DNA of 64,000 nt from Phascolarctos cinereus (GCF_002099425.1 NW_018344058.1:5872001-5936000), one strand, 5' to 3'; positions 12,340 to 24,184 are shown, numbered from the stretch's first letter. Made by a program: numbers and translations. Notes: a model not told the origin generated them from the sequence alone.

Positions 12340-12840
12340 AGTTATGCAATAGAATATTTTGATCTATTGTGGCTTTTAGAATGTTTAAACAAATTGTGAG
12401 ATAGGAATGGAATGGAATACATGCTTTAAGAAATGATGAAGATAATGAATAGAGGGATGCTTGGAAAGATTTATATGAACCAATACCAAGTGAAGTAAGC
12501 AAAGCCAGGAAAACAGTATGCATAATGACTACAACAGTATAAATGTAAAAAGGCAATAACCACAAAATAACTGGAACTGAATGTTGTGAAATTATAAAGA
12601 CCAAGCTTGTCCCTAAAAAATAGATATGAGAAAAAGCCTCCCTTGCTTCTTTGCAGAAGTGAGGTGTTTAAGGGTGTAGAATATTGCATATCATGTCAGA
12701 TTTTTTTATGTATTGATTAATTTAGCTGAATTTTTTCTCTTTAAAAAATTCTTTGTGGGGCAGAGGAAGGAATGCAGCAGGAAATGTAACTGACTAAAAC
12801 CAAAATATCGACAAATAAATATTAATTTTTAAGAGGTGGC
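12340..12840 (+). mobile_element. Old L1 3' end
   Basis: Plus-strand sequence resembling the very end of L1 ORF2 (reading roughly DAWKDLYEPIPSEVSKARK at 12450-12510), followed by a 3' UTR-like region with 'GTGGGGCAGAGGAAGGAATG'. Diverged, short and 5'-truncated. Confidence 0.65.
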
Positions 12841-13414
12841 ATTGGTTTCTTCAGTACTTGAATAATCTTCATCAATTCCAAGACCAAGTTTGATCATCTA
12901 GGAGATATGGTTAGCATATGTCTTGGAATTTTCTTCTAATATAGCAGGGCTGCTGACACAGGCAGGCCTATCCCTACCAGGATGTCTGGGCTAACTGGTA
13001 CTTGGCTGGAACACCACAGTGCCCCACCTGACCGTTAAAGAATTGGAGTTACTATGAATGGATCTTACCATATAATTAGCACTTACTAAGTAAGTAACTT
13101 ACTATTTAAGTAACTGTAAGTAACTGTGGAGTTACTATGAATCACACCAAGATTTCCCCACAGATTTTTGTACCATATTTCACATGCAAATCTCCAGTCT
13201 TATTGTGGATATTCCAGCAGTGTAGATTGCAATTCTGCTACTCTTTCTCATCTTGTATTATTCTTGCTCCTGTTCTCTCTACATTCTTTCTTGGGTTCTG
13301 CCCAACACATTGGGTGCCTTCCTCAGACCTCTTGGTGTTGCTGGATACTAGTGGAAGATACAATCTGTCTATGAGTTATTCCATTCACTTAATAATAAAA
13401 GTTAGCTATATAGG
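12841..13414. other. Unassigned non-coding DNA
   Basis: No recognisable gene. The 103-codon and 68-codon plus-strand frames at 13137-13448 overlap each other, lack any domain and run into a repeat, so I do not call them. Confidence 0.4.
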
Positions 13415-13496
13415 GATAGAATTTGGAACTCAAAGTTTTAAAAATTGATGTTAAAATTGTTTTTACATGTAACTGGTGAAAAATAAAATACTAAAA
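13415..13496 (+). mobile_element. Tiny L1 3'-terminal fragment
   Basis: 'TTTGGAACTCAAAGTTTTAA' and 'TTTTTACATGTAACTGG...AAAAATAAAATAC' match the last ~80 bases of one marsupial L1 3' UTR type, which is also seen reversed at 29907-29958 and 36323 onwards. Confidence 0.7.
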
Positions 13497-13506
13497 TAAG
13501 AAGAAA

Positions 13507-13707
13507 AGTTTACAAAGCACTTTATTATTTTAAAATTTTTGATCCTTACAACAACTCTCTGAGGTAGGTACTATTGTCACCAGTTTTACAGTGGGAAAGT
13601 GAGGCATAGAAATTAAGTCATTTGCCCAGGGTCACACAGCCAGAGTCTAAGGCAGGATTTGAAGTCAGGTCTTCCTATTACACTCTATCCACTGTACCAA
13701 CAAATTT
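13507..13707 (-). mobile_element. MIR-like CORE-SINE
   Basis: Contains the MIR core in reverse orientation: 'CTCTGAGGTAGGTACTATTG', 'AGTGAGGCATAGAAATTAAG', 'CCCAGGGTCACACAGCCAG', and ends 'CTCTATCCACTGTACC'. Confidence 0.8.
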
Positions 13708-14138
13708 TTTTTTTCTGTAGTCATGCATCTCCTTGATCATATGCTTTAGGCAGATTATTCTGCATAATTCTTTATTGGTATTATGATATAGCTTACTCAT
13801 ACTTACCATATATATCTCTATTGTCCTTATAATGGAATATTATTAGAAAAAGAATATTGATGTTTAAAAGATAGGTGTTTGTTTCAAGAAGGTCATTAAA
13901 ACCATGACCTAGTTTGCTGTTCATTTTTCAGTGTTTATCCAAGATGTATGTAATGATGGATCAGCTTTACAACTTGCACAAGATTGAAGTTTGGAAAATA
14001 AGTTTCTTTCAATCAGTTGCTTTTTCCTGGGTGATAGTTACTTTTTGCAGGGATAATTATGGATTTTATTTGCAAAATTAAACAATGTATTACTGAAGTA
14101 GTCAGCATAATGTTACTGCTACAAATGGGATCATCTGG
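13708..14138. other. Unassigned non-coding DNA
   Basis: Nothing recognisable between the SINE and the microsatellite. Confidence 0.4.
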
Positions 14139-14341
14139 ATGACCTTTCTCTCTCTCTCTCTCTCTCCCTATGTGTGTGTGTGTGTGTGTGTATACATATA
14201 CATACACATACACATATATATATATTATATGTATATATATATAAAATATATGTGTGTATACATATATATGTATGTATGTGCATACACATACATATATATA
14301 TGTATGTATGTGTATACACATACACACATACATACACACAG
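14139..14341. repeat. Compound microsatellite with inverted symmetry
   Basis: A (TC)n run (14143-14166) is followed by (TG)n (14170-14190), then alternating TATA/TACA/CATA, then TGTATG/CATACA and a final CACACA-rich run near 14316-14341. The TG arm at the left and CA arm at the right are complementary. Long open frames here on both strands are artefacts of the repeats. Confidence 0.95.
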
Positions 14342-14561
14342 AGTTCTTTTTGATTTTGGACTCTATTCTGAGCATCTTGTATTACATTTGCATATACTTC
14401 TGGTAAGTATATTTATTGGTGTTTTATGCCTCATTTAACAATTATAATAATAGGATAACAAAACAAAGTTATCCCTATCATTCAAGGAATATTGTATGAT
14501 TTTGAAATATGTTTGGAAGGCTATCCTTCTTTTCCATAGTTTTCGATTCTATGACCCCATG

Positions 14562-14745
14562 CATAAATTTAGACCTAGAAGTGGACTTTAGAGGCTATCT
14601 AGACCAACCTCCTTATTTTACAGATGAGGAAAATGAGGCTTAGAGAGATTAAGTGATCTGCTCAGGGTCATGTAGCTAACAAGTCAAGAAATAAGCACCT
14701 ACTCTGTTCCAAGCATTATGCTAAGTTCTGGTGTTAGATGGGCTT
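14562..14745 (-). mobile_element. MIR-type SINE tail plus fragment of an old repeat
   Basis: 'CTATCTAGACCAACCTCC', 'TTTTACAGATGAGGAAAATG' and 'AGGGTCATGTAGCTAAC' (14562-14685) form an MIR-family block. 'AAGCACCTACTCTGTTCCAA' at 14694-14740 belongs to the unnamed repeat seen at 60941. Confidence 0.6.
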
Positions 14746-15789
14746 TGGATCCAGTTCTTTTTCACTTCGAATTGGTTACTCAATCTATTATATCTAGCAT
14801 TGAAATCACTAAGTATTAAAGTATGTGATGATTGAACTTGGTAGGTTTTATTGGATTCTTGATGCAGTTTGTCTACCTTCTTGAGCAATTGTTATTGTCA
14901 GAGTAGTTTTTGGCCAAATGTTTACCATGAATACGGCAGGATGATATGACCATGAACCCCAAGCAATATTTCCTATTGCCTTTGGCTACATAATTCTCTG
15001 GCATCTTTCATGACCTGTCCTTCCTTTAGCTACAACTGCCTTTTACCACCTGAATTTGTTTTAGGTCAATACTGATATGATTTGGTTAATTCAATAGTAT
15101 TTTGATATTTGATGATTGTACTAGAATCTCATATTCAGAGTACTAGCAGTAAAATCACTTCTTATAGATGGTCTAAAAAGCATGTAATTCTTAGCATGCT
15201 ATGCCACCTTTCTCCCTATATTTCTCCCCCATCCCTGCCAGAAACACAAATCATTGTTGGCAATATGCTGGATCCTACTTGTAGCCATCATGAGTATGTC
15301 TATTGCCCTTTGGGTTGTCAGAAGTTCTGAGTCTTCAGAATTATGGTGTTCCCTGTTTTACAACCACATGACATCATTTGAAGAATACTGGTGTTAGAAT
15401 TATTAGAATGATTTTTGTGTGTCAGAAATCAGCTGGGGATCCATAAAGCTTAGCCTGATTCATTGTTTTCAATCCAGTCTTTTCTCTTATTTACTCAATT
15501 CTGAAACAATTTTGTAATTAATAGACACCATAGGATCTTGTATGACTTGTAAGGATCTTGTGTAACATCTTCTGTAGAAAATCATCAGTTAAAGAAAAAC
15601 TGCCTTTTCCATTCTAATACTTTCATCAAAGGTGCCTTCATTATATTGGTAGAGATTTCTCATAAAGACCACATAAATGAGAAAACAGGCATGTAGATTG
15701 TTAATAAAAGATGGCCTACAGATTCCCTGTGTCCATGATATTTTCTAATCATTTACTGTCCTCCCTATTTATTTATTTTTTATCAAATC
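14746..15789. other. Unassigned non-coding DNA
   Basis: No gene or named repeat recognised. Confidence 0.4.
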
Positions 15790-15792
15790 TGT

Positions 15793-16026
15793 TGATGTTC
15801 AGTTGTTTCAGTTGCGTCCAACTCTTTGTGACCACATTTGGAATTTTCTTGGCAAAGATATTGGAGTGGTTTGTCATTCTGCAGATGAGGAAACTGAGGC
15901 AAACAGGAGTAAGTAACTTCCAGAGTCACACAGCTACTAAGTATCTGAGGCCAGATTTCATCTCAGGAAGATGAGTCTTACTGACTCCAAGCCCAGTGTT
16001 CTATCCACTGTGCCACCTAGCTGCCC
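15793..16026 (-). mobile_element. tRNA-headed marsupial SINE, near full length
   Basis: Read on the minus strand, it starts GGGCAGCTAGGTGGCACAGTGG (complement at 16006-16026), contains the MIR-like core 'GATGAGGAAACTGAGGCAAA' in the plus-strand text, and ends with the complement of 'TTGTTTCAGTTGCGTCCAAC'. All parts of the long version of this SINE are present. Confidence 0.9.
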
Positions 16027-16329
16027 TCACATTCAACAGTAGTGAATGTTCATTAAATGCTATGTGTGCAGATATTTCTCCTTTTCAAATATTTTAAGAA
16101 TCTATCCATTAGTGCTCTCAAAATTGTGTCTGACACTTTCAGCATGGATATTTTCTATGTATATTTAGTCTCATCAAGTTTATCTTCCATATTTTTTTTT
16201 AAGTGCCATGTCCTTTTCCTCATTATAGTACACTGGTTATGAAGATGTTCAAATGGAGTGATTCCGTTGCCAGATGTGATGAAAAAGGATGCTCTAGAAA
16301 TGTCAGCAACCTTGCTCTATGTGCTATCT

Positions 16330-16443
16330 GTTAGTTGGTAGATGATTACGTTAATACAGAAATTTTGAAGTAGAAACTGAGGTTTACAGGAATTAATTAA
16401 TTTGGCCACTTGGGATGCTTACATAATTAGAAATAGTAGGTTT
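16330..16443 (-). mobile_element. MIR-like SINE, first part
   Basis: 'GAAACTGAGGTTTACAGGAA' ... 'TTTTGAACCCAGATCTTT' follows the MIR pattern (adjacent text GAACCCAGATC). An L1 inserted at 16460 interrupts it; the trailing part at 17219 is short and hard to follow. Confidence 0.55.
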
Positions 16444-16459
16444 TGAACCCAGATCTTTT

Positions 16460-17202
16460 TTAAAAAAATTATTAATTTATTTCGATTTATCAACAATCAC
16501 TTCCATGAGCTTTTGTGTTTAAAATTTTTCTCCTCCTCCCTCTCCTTTCCCTCTCCAAGATGGCACAAAATCTGATGTAGGCTTTACATATATGTTCCTA
16601 TTAATCATATTTTCATATTAGTCATGTTGTAAGGAAGAATTAGAATCAATAGGAGGAACCACAGGAAAGAGGAAACAAAACACAACAGAAGGAAAAAAGA
16701 AGAGCAAATAGTGTGCTTCGATCTGTATTCAAACTCCAGTGTTCTTTCATCTTTGTGAAAAGCATTTTCCATCATGAGGCCTTTGGGGATGTCTTAGGTC
16801 CTTGTGTTGCTGAGAAGGGTTGTTTGTCAATATTAGTCATCACATAACGTGGCTGTTATTGTGTACAATGTTCTCCTGGTTCTGCTCACTTCATTCAACA
16901 TCAGTCCATACAAGTCTTTCCAGGTTTTTCTGAAGTCTGCCTGTTCATCATTTCTTATAGCACAATAGTATATCATTACATTCATATACCACAACTTGTT
17001 CAGCCATTTCCCAGTTGATGGGCATCCTCTCAATTTCCAATTCTTTGCCACCACAAAAAAGAGCTGCTATAAATATTTTTGTACATGTGGGTCCTTTCCC
17101 CATTTTTATTATCTCTTTGGGATATAGCCCTAGAAGTGCTATTCCTGGGTTAAAGGGAATGCACATTTTTATAGTCCTTTGGGCATAGTTCCAGATTTCA
17201 CA
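16460..17202 (-). mobile_element. 5'-truncated L1 (743 bp) with 16-bp TSD
   Basis: Minus-strand L1 3' end: T-rich start (the element's poly-A), 3' UTR, then the end of ORF2, whose last open block (16833-17054) reads ...ATLCDD and overlaps a second frame at 16948-17166. An exact 16-base TSD flanks it: TGAACCCAGATCTTTT at 16444-16459 and 17203-17218. The target was an MIR-like SINE. Confidence 0.95.
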
Positions 17203-17218
17203 TGAACCCAGATCTTTT

Positions 17219-17944
17219 GATTTTAGATGTAATATGTTTTCCAGTTTAACATGCTACTTCCATGAAGCTAATTTGCTCTGATATAAAGTAGTCCTCTCTA
17301 AGAAGGTCCTCTCCAGGACTGACTTACTCAACTTTAGACAGCAAAGGGAGGGAATGGCTTTTCTTTACAAGCCATATATCTGTTTCTGCTGTCCTGACAG
17401 ATCAACTTTGCTTTTCTGTTTTTTTTTTTTCCGGCTATTTGAATCTTCCATATTCTTTTGTTCCTGGTGGTTGATTGAGCTTATCATTTAACTATCTTTT
17501 ACCATCAGCATTGACATCCACCCTGTTTTCACAGTCTTCTCAGTTTGAGTTTGATCTTTATTTTCCAATTATTCTGGCTTTCCTAGTACTGGCTTCCCAC
17601 CATGAACACTAGATCACAGCAGCCACTAGACCTTTGATGTGTAAAATATGATTGATATGGTTGTCCTTTAATTCAGAATCATAGCATGCTAAAGCTAGAG
17701 AGGGGATACTTAATAAATTATTTTTCTTAATTGGTTAAATCTGAACTTAACAAACATGTGAAAGTTATTTCCTTATATGAAGAAGTCAAAAAAGGACATA
17801 AAACTATGACTCTCCATTTTATACCACTTACTTTTTTAAACAAAATGTGTATAATAAAGCCAATTCAAAACTTGCTTGGCTGTGCTTCCTACTTCCTTCT
17901 GTATTCTTTTTGTGGACTTTAAAAAATGCTTCAATGGCACTGAT
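17219..17944. other. Unassigned non-coding DNA
   Basis: No gene seen; contains a T-run near 17418. Confidence 0.4.
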
Positions 17945-18405
17945 TTTTCTTTTCTTCTTTTTTTTGGGCATCATTTTTACTATCCCCATCTCCTTCTCCC
18001 AATTAAAAATAGAACAACAGAGCAAACAAAAAACTCTTGCAACAAATGAACATCATCAAGCAAAACAAATCCACGTAATGACCTTGTCCAGGAAAATGTC
18101 TCCTTCTGCACCTTCAGTCCATTACCTGACTTTTGGGAGGTAGGTAATATGGTTCATCACAGGTACTCTGGAAATATGATTGGTCTTTGCTTTGATCGGA
18201 GTTTTTGAGTTTTTCAATGTTGCTTTTTTTCTTTAATGTACATTTCAGTATGCATTAGTTCATATTTCTTAGGATTCTTTGGAATCCTCTTCCATAATTG
18301 TATATGGTGCAATAATATTCCTCTATATTGATATATCACAGTTTCTTCCGATATTGCCAACTTCCTTTTTCTACTTTCCTTTTCTCTTCTCTTTTGGAAT
18401 CAGAA
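17945..18405 (-). mobile_element. Old L1 3' end, different 3' UTR type
   Basis: Minus-strand L1: the 3' UTR has 'AACAACAGAGCAAACAAA' and 'TCCAGGAAAATGTCTCCTTC'. The ORF2 end follows, recognisable from 'AATTGTATATGGTGCAATAA' (plus text) by position and wording. The 3' UTR differs from that of the L1s at 3421 and 16460, so it belongs to another, older subfamily. Confidence 0.65.
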
Positions 18406-18504
18406 AGTTTGTTTTGTTTTTTGGTTATTTCTTCCCATATATTATCCTCCCTTTTATACCCTTTTCTTCCTATTTTCCTACTGAGTTTGATGTATTTCTG
18501 CTCC

Positions 18505-18575
18505 AAACTTTGTGTGTGTGAGAATATCTATGTGTGTGTGTGTCTGTGTGTGTGCATACACACATGTGTATGCAT
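18505..18575. repeat. (TG)n microsatellite
   Basis: GTGTGTGTG runs interrupted at 18520-18555, followed by CATACACACATGTG. Confidence 0.85.
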
Positions 18576-18599
18576 GCACATGAATCTATTTATTAAGTC

Positions 18600-20282
18600 A
18601 TTTGTAACCAGATTGCTGACTAAAAGAAGACTTTAATGGTGGGGCAGGAAGAGAGAGACCCATAACTTAAATATTCCCCTAGAACACAGGTATACATAAT
18701 GGGAAAGGGCATCAAAAGCCAAATTCAGAATATGCACTTTATTCATATCACATTTTAAGCCAAGCTTAATGTTCTTTCACTTTCCCTTAACTTGTGTACC
18801 ATGGCTAAGTTTTGTAAATCAGATAACATCCAACAACATTTGGCAACATGTACTGGCTGCTCAGTGGAAAGGGGAGGAATAAAGACTAGTGAGGTTATAT
18901 GTTTTGTAGAACTGTATTTGGCCAAGATCAATAGAAGTATTGAAGGGCAGGACCATCATTTTTCTAGGTGGGCATGCAGTGCTTGTATAAAACCATGATG
19001 GCAACACACAGAGTCCTTGACTTTGTCAATCTATCCATCAACTTTATTAGAACCCATTTCCTGATTCCCACCTGGAATGATTCTTCCATGTCTTGACTCT
19101 TTTGCTCCAGTGACTAGTCTTGTTTTCTGATTTTATCTCATCAGCAACCCTATATTCAACTTCTTGTCCCACCTTTGGATGGATTTTCTAGTGTTGATAA
19201 TAGCCTTAGTATACACTACCCACCTCATTGGAAGAGGTAGCACCAGACAAACCCCATGTGATACTTTCACTGGGGCCCAGCCTTTTTGTCTGAAAAGTTT
19301 CTTTTTCTTTTAGACATTCTCAGTATTCAAAGGTAAGTTCAAGTGTTACAACACGGATCACTTATCAAAACTCAGTCTGCTCTGATTCTTCATAAAACCT
19401 CTACAGTGGGACAAATCCCAATCTAATTGGATCTGAGATAGAACTCTCTCTAATAAGTTTCTTACAATGCTCTAGAGCAGAGTAATTTGTAGGTAATGGA
19501 CTATAACATGTATTTTAATAGCAGTTTAGCAGTAGAATCCAGCAACAAAGGCAAAAAATATCATGGAGAAAATGAACTTGGCATTCTCCTAACCAATGAT
19601 TTCCTCTGCCCTTCCCTGTGCCTTTCAGTTCCCCTTTCCTTCTTTCCAAAACAAAAACAACTACCACTGATATAAAGGCCTCCAGCTAGTGATGGCATCA
19701 TCATTGCCTAGATGAGAATTTTGTTTCTCCTCCTGTTCCTCTTTGCTTTCCTAGTGCCAATATCCCCACATGAGCATCCTCCCTCACCAAGTGTTCCCTG
19801 TGGTGAGCCCAAATGTTACAGATCAGGTGGGCATGATTCGATCCACCAAAATATGTCACTGCCAGTAGAATACACCATATGATCTCCTCTCTATCCCTTG
19901 TCCAAGTGACACATGTATTTTGTTTTTATTCAGCGTCAAGATTGGCTGGCAACTAGAATCAGCATTCCATAAAAGTCAGCCATTTAAGATCTTCCTTTGG
20001 ATGTTATTGAGGGGAAAATGGCCTTGTTTTGTAGCTAAGAATGCTGGACTTTTTTCCTGCTTTGTTTTCCTTTCTAGGAAATGGATATAGCAAGTAAATA
20101 TGGTTAAACAGATACTGGAGACAGATAACTTATTAAACTTCATGCTTTGTTTATTTATGCCTAGGGTCAATGACTAAATGATTGTCTCCCAATATTTATC
20201 TATATAACCCCTCTATGCTATTGAGGCCAGAGTACTCTCTGTTTCCTAAATAGATTTTTGGCATTCTTCAGTATCTGTCCAC
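18600..20282. other. Unassigned non-coding DNA
   Basis: About 1.7 kb without recognisable gene, RNA or repeat. Open frames (up to 68 codons) carry no domain. Confidence 0.4.
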
Positions 20283-20389
20283 TCATTCATTCATTTAATA
20301 AAAACTAAGTGGGAATTTGAAAAATGGTTTCTGCCCTCAGGGAGTTCACATTCTAATATGGAAGGACAGTAGAGGGAGGGTCTCAAGCT
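20283..20389 (+). repeat. Fragment of an unnamed old repeat
   Basis: 'CATTCATTTAATAAAAACTA' and 'TCTGCCCTCAGGGAGTTCAC' are the start of the repeat better seen at 60941-61230. Confidence 0.4.
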
Positions 20390-20680
20390 ATTTCAGACAG
20401 ATGGGAATGCCTGACATTCACCTTTCTTTCCATCTCTGCCCTTCCAAATTCTACCCTTCCTTCAAGGCGTAGCTCAGGATCTTCCATGGAACTCCTGGCA
20501 TCCCTTGCCTGAATTACATAGTTGACACAGAATATATTTCCTTGTGTTAACTTTTCATGCTTGTATATTTCATTTCCCTCCATAGATTAAAATTCCTTGA
20601 GGACAGGAACCATGTCTTATTTTGTATTCTGCTTATTACTTTACCTATACTAAGTGCTCAATAAATACTTATTTAGGACA
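20390..20680 (+). mobile_element. LINE L2, 3' part
   Basis: 'CTACCCTTCCTTCAAGGCGT', 'GGAACTCCTGGCATCCC', 'AAATTCCTTGAGGACAGGAA' and 'ACTAAGTGCTCAATAAATAC' run in the order of the L2 tail. Confidence 0.8.
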
Positions 20681-20769
20681 AGGAATCCTAACATTTTCTG
20701 ATTATAAACTCCCCCCCCTTTTTAATGTATTCCTCATCTAAGATTGTTATTTGTACTTTTAATGTTTTT

Positions 20770-20880
20770 AATCCACCTACAAGACTATGAGTTCCATGAC
20801 AGTATGTCTTATCGAAACTTTGTGTCTTGTCCACCATCCAGCAGAGTATTCTGAACATAGCAATGGTTCAATCAAGCTGA
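20770..20880 (+). mobile_element. LINE L2 3' tail, second copy
   Basis: 'GACTATGAGTTCCATGACAG' ... 'GTATTCTGAACATAGCAATG' resembles a diverged L2 tail just downstream of the one at 20390-20680. Confidence 0.5.
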
Positions 20881-21061
20881 GATGAATTTGCTTGTTCTCA
20901 GTCTTCTGAGTCAAAGCTAAAGAGGTTGTATGTACTTCCTATATATTCTGTGAATCCTTTATTTTCTATCGGTTGACTAGCTCTAATTCATTCTGCCTAT
21001 GTTAGTGTTATTATATCCGCCTACCTATCTATCTCTTATTTATGTGTGTATGCATCAATCT

Positions 21062-21216
21062 ATATCTCTCTCTCTTACCTGTGTATGGCTCTCTCTCTGT
21101 CTCTCTCTCTCTGTCTCTCTTCTCTCTGTCTCTGTCTTTCTGTCTCTGTCTCTCCTCTCTCTGTCTCTATCTCTCTGTCTATGTCTCTCTCTCTTCTTTC
21201 TCTCTCTTGTCCTTCC
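21062..21216. repeat. (TCTCTG)n pyrimidine-rich microsatellite
   Basis: About 150 bases of imperfect CTCTCTGTCT units. The 134-codon Ser/Leu-rich open frame across it is a by-product. Confidence 0.95.
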
Positions 21217-21325
21217 TTTAGACTGTCATCTCTTTGAGGACAGGGACAATTTGTATTCCCTTTATTTTATCATAGTGCTCAGAACATTGTTCATGTTCAA
21301 TAAAAGTTTCTTGAATAGAGGAAAA
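21217..21325 (+). mobile_element. LINE L2 3' tail
   Basis: 'TAGACTGTCATCTCTTTGAG', 'GACAGGGACAATTTGTATTC' and 'TTCAATAAAAGTTTCTTGAA' give the L2 end. It begins exactly at the end of the CT microsatellite. Confidence 0.75.
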
Positions 21326-22640
21326 TGGGAAAGTGGGTCAGTGCTTTATGGTCCCCAGGTACCAATTTTAAAATATTCTTTTCTAACTCCTCATAGTGCT
21401 TAGAGCAGTACTCAGCATACAGTTGACACATGATATATGCTGATGCTGATGGCACAGATATTTTATAGTGCAAAATATTTTTAGCTTCAAATGGAACAAT
21501 TATGAATAAATTTCTACTAAGTCATACAGAAAGGAAGTATTGCAGAGGTGCTAGAGAATTGGCCTTAGAATTGAGAAAGCCTGGGCTGAAGTGCCACCTC
21601 TTACAAATAGTGGAGATTTAATCCTGGGCAAGTCCTTTAGACTTTGAGTGAGCTGGGTAGTTGCCTGGTAGTCTCTCTAAGACTAGAAATTGCACAGTAA
21701 GGGCTATGCTGCATGGGTAGAGTTTCCACATCAGGATTCCCCTTGCCAAAACAATGAAATCATAGGTCTAGTTCACCCTGCCCCCAAACCCCACAAAAAA
21801 AGAGCTATAGGCCTCGGTCTTTGAATGTTATAAGGATATTTCCTTTAGGTTACCGAGAGCAATAGACACTTCACTTATTAAGTTTTCTGTTGTATTTAGG
21901 AAAGTTAGACTATTATCACAGATAGTTAACTATCCTGTAGTTCTTTATAGTTAGGGAAACCCTAGTCTATCAAGGCATTCATACTTTAAGTCTCTGTTTA
22001 TGCTAATTTTTATCTTTGTCTTTGGTAGATCACAATCTGCTATTTTAGCTTACTCAGAAAAAAAAAACAAAAAAAAAGCTTGGTTAGTTCCTATAACTAT
22101 AGGTCATTTTCATAGTAACATGCAATCAGGGAATCATAGGGTTGGAAGGATTGTAAGAGTTCAAGTGGCTTACTTGGTTGCCTCTGAGAGACGCAAGGCT
22201 CTATTTACCTACAACATCCTATAAAAACAGCATTTATCCTGAAGACCTCTTGCCTATTCTCTACCTGGCTTGATCTGCCACACCACAGAAATGAACTGGA
22301 AGAGCCATGTGAAACCAACCATTTACTTGATCAAACCCTGTCCTCCATGATATTCAACAAATTTCCCACTTATTGAGAGATTTGTTACAGGATCAAGTTT
22401 TATTTTCTACAGAGTTATGCCAAAGCTGTGGTGGTTGTGCCCATGATAAACTGCATACTGGGGAAAGAAGCAAAACAGGTGCCAATAACGAAACTGTGTT
22501 TAAGGATTTGTTCTAGGCTCTTATTTCTTAAAGTGAGAAATGGATAGCCCTGTTTTCATGTTTCATCTCCATCTCAATTTCTCTTTCAAATTACAACCAA
22601 CTTAAACTCTGAAAATCCATTTCACCTGTTAAGCCCTTCT
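21326..22640. other. Unassigned non-coding DNA
   Basis: No gene. A weak MIR-like word order is seen at 21560-21650 ('ATCCTGGGCAAGTCCTTTAG') and an MIR-type start 'GGGAATCATAGGGTTGGAAG' near 22128. Neither is strong enough to bound. Confidence 0.4.
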
Positions 22641-22924
22641 CTGTGAAGAACAGAGAGAAGACCAAGTTGGCTGGAGGGTAGAATGTGAGAAGGGGAACAT
22701 AGTGCACAATGAGTAGGGGAAGATAGGTTCAGGCCAAGTGAGGAAAGGCTTTAAAAGCCAAATGGAGTTTATATTTTATCCTTGAGACTGTAGGCTACTG
22801 GTGTTGATTTCACAGTGGAACGACATGATCAGACCTGTACTTCAGGAAAGTCACTTTGGCCTTTGTGAAGGATGGAATGTAGGGGACAGAAATGAGGCAA
22901 GAAGGACAGTACAGGAGGTCAGAA
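22641..22924 (+). repeat. Unnamed old mammalian repeat, 3' portion
   Basis: 'GGAAAGGCTTTAAAAGCCAA', 'AGTTTATATTTTATCCTTGA', 'GAACGACATGATCAGACCTG' and 'GGAAAGTCACTTTGGCC' form a block I have seen repeatedly in mammalian DNA without being able to name its family. It sits directly against an old L1. Confidence 0.45.
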
Positions 22925-23676
22925 TTGTTAGATCTTTTAAAAACTTTCTGATCATCTCCTTTGGCTACATTACTATTGGGGAATAGCTCTTGATTATGTA
23001 CATATTGGGTATCAACTATTAACTGGTAATATTTGCTAAGAATATTTTCTCTACTCAAAAGCTTCTTATTTTTTCCCATTTTGATGACATTCATGAAAAA
23101 GTCCTTTAATCTTATGTAATCAATTAAAACATTTTATGATCTCTTTAGTGCTTTGATTAAAAATTCTCTTCCCATGCACTGATGTAAAAGACATATCCTA
23201 TAGTTCCCAGGTGATTTTAAAACAAAACCACTTTATTCCAGTCACATATCCATTTTGAGCTGATTGTTATGATATGTGGTATTAAATACTGGTAAAAAAT
23301 AAATTTTTTTCAAGCCACTTTTCAGTTTTCCCATCCCATCAAAAATGGAGTTCTTTCCCTAGTAACTTATGTTTTGGTTTATAAAACATGGGGATATTAT
23401 TTTTGCTTGCTTCCACTTCTTACTTATCTAGTTTATTCCATTGATCTATTTTTCTTTTGTTGAACCATTACCAAATGGCAATATAGTTTGGGGGCCTGGT
23501 AATGATATACCCCCTTAAGTGCTTATTGACTGAGTGATTCCTACTTGCTCTTATTCTTTCCCTTGAAGGGCCTTTTGTTCTTCTAAATGAATTTTGTTAT
23601 TATTCGGTCTAATTTTCTAAACTATCCCATCAGTGATTAGATTGGTATAGAACTGAAGTTTTAAATTAAGTTAGCC

Positions 23677-23837
23677 GGGGCAGCTAGGTGGTGCAGTGAA
23701 TAGAGCTCTGGCCTTGGAGTCAGGAGGACCTGAGTTTAAATCCAGCCTCAGACACTTAACACTTACTAGCTATGTGACCCTGGGCAAGTCACTTAACCCC
23801 TATAGCCTCACCAAAAAAAAAAAGCAAAAAAAAAATA
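23677..23837 (+). mobile_element. tRNA-headed marsupial SINE, young-looking
   Basis: Starts GGGCAGCTAGGTGGTGCAGTG, has the B-box-like GAGTTTAAATCC, then 'CTGGGCAAGTCACTTAACCC' and an A-rich tail (AAAAAAAAAAAGCAAAAAAAA). A 9-base exact TSD, AAGTTAGCC, at 23668-23676 and 23838-23846. Clean ends and an intact promoter-like head suggest recent insertion into the old L1. Confidence 0.93.
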
Positions 23838-23914
23838 AAGTTAGCCAGTACTGTTATCTTTATTATGTTATAATACTATTATTTTATTATATATTAGCTG
23901 ATTTTAATATTGTA

Positions 23915-24184
23915 GAGGCAAGTAGGTGGCACAGTGGGTAGAATGCTTGGGCTATAATCAAGAAGACCTGAGTTCAAATGCAGCCTCAGACAGTTAATAG
24001 CTGTGTGGCCCTGGGCTAGTCACTCACTACCTGTCTGCTTTGGTTTTCTCAACTGTATAGTGAAGACAATAATAGCACCTACCTCCCAGGATTGTTGTAA
24101 GGATCAACAGATAATATTTGTAAACTGCTTAGCACAGTACCTGGAATATAGCAGGTACTTAATAAATGCTTATTTCCTTCCTAT
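23915..24184 (+). mobile_element. tRNA-headed marsupial SINE, long form
   Basis: 'GGCAAGTAGGTGGCACAGTG', 'GAGTTCAAATGCAGCCTCAG', 'TGTGTGGCCCTGGGCTAGTC', then the MIR-like 3' body 'CTCCCAGGATTGTTGTAAGG' and 'GGTACTTAATAAATGC'. Lies only ~78 bp from the previous SINE, in the same direction. Confidence 0.85.

Noticed and set aside
14013-14438. Open frames of 68-120 codons on both strands across 14139-14341
   Set aside because: Translation of a dinucleotide microsatellite; both strands are open for the same reason.
20999-21403. 134-codon Ser/Leu-rich frame
   Set aside because: It is the CT microsatellite at 21062-21216 plus an L2 tail.
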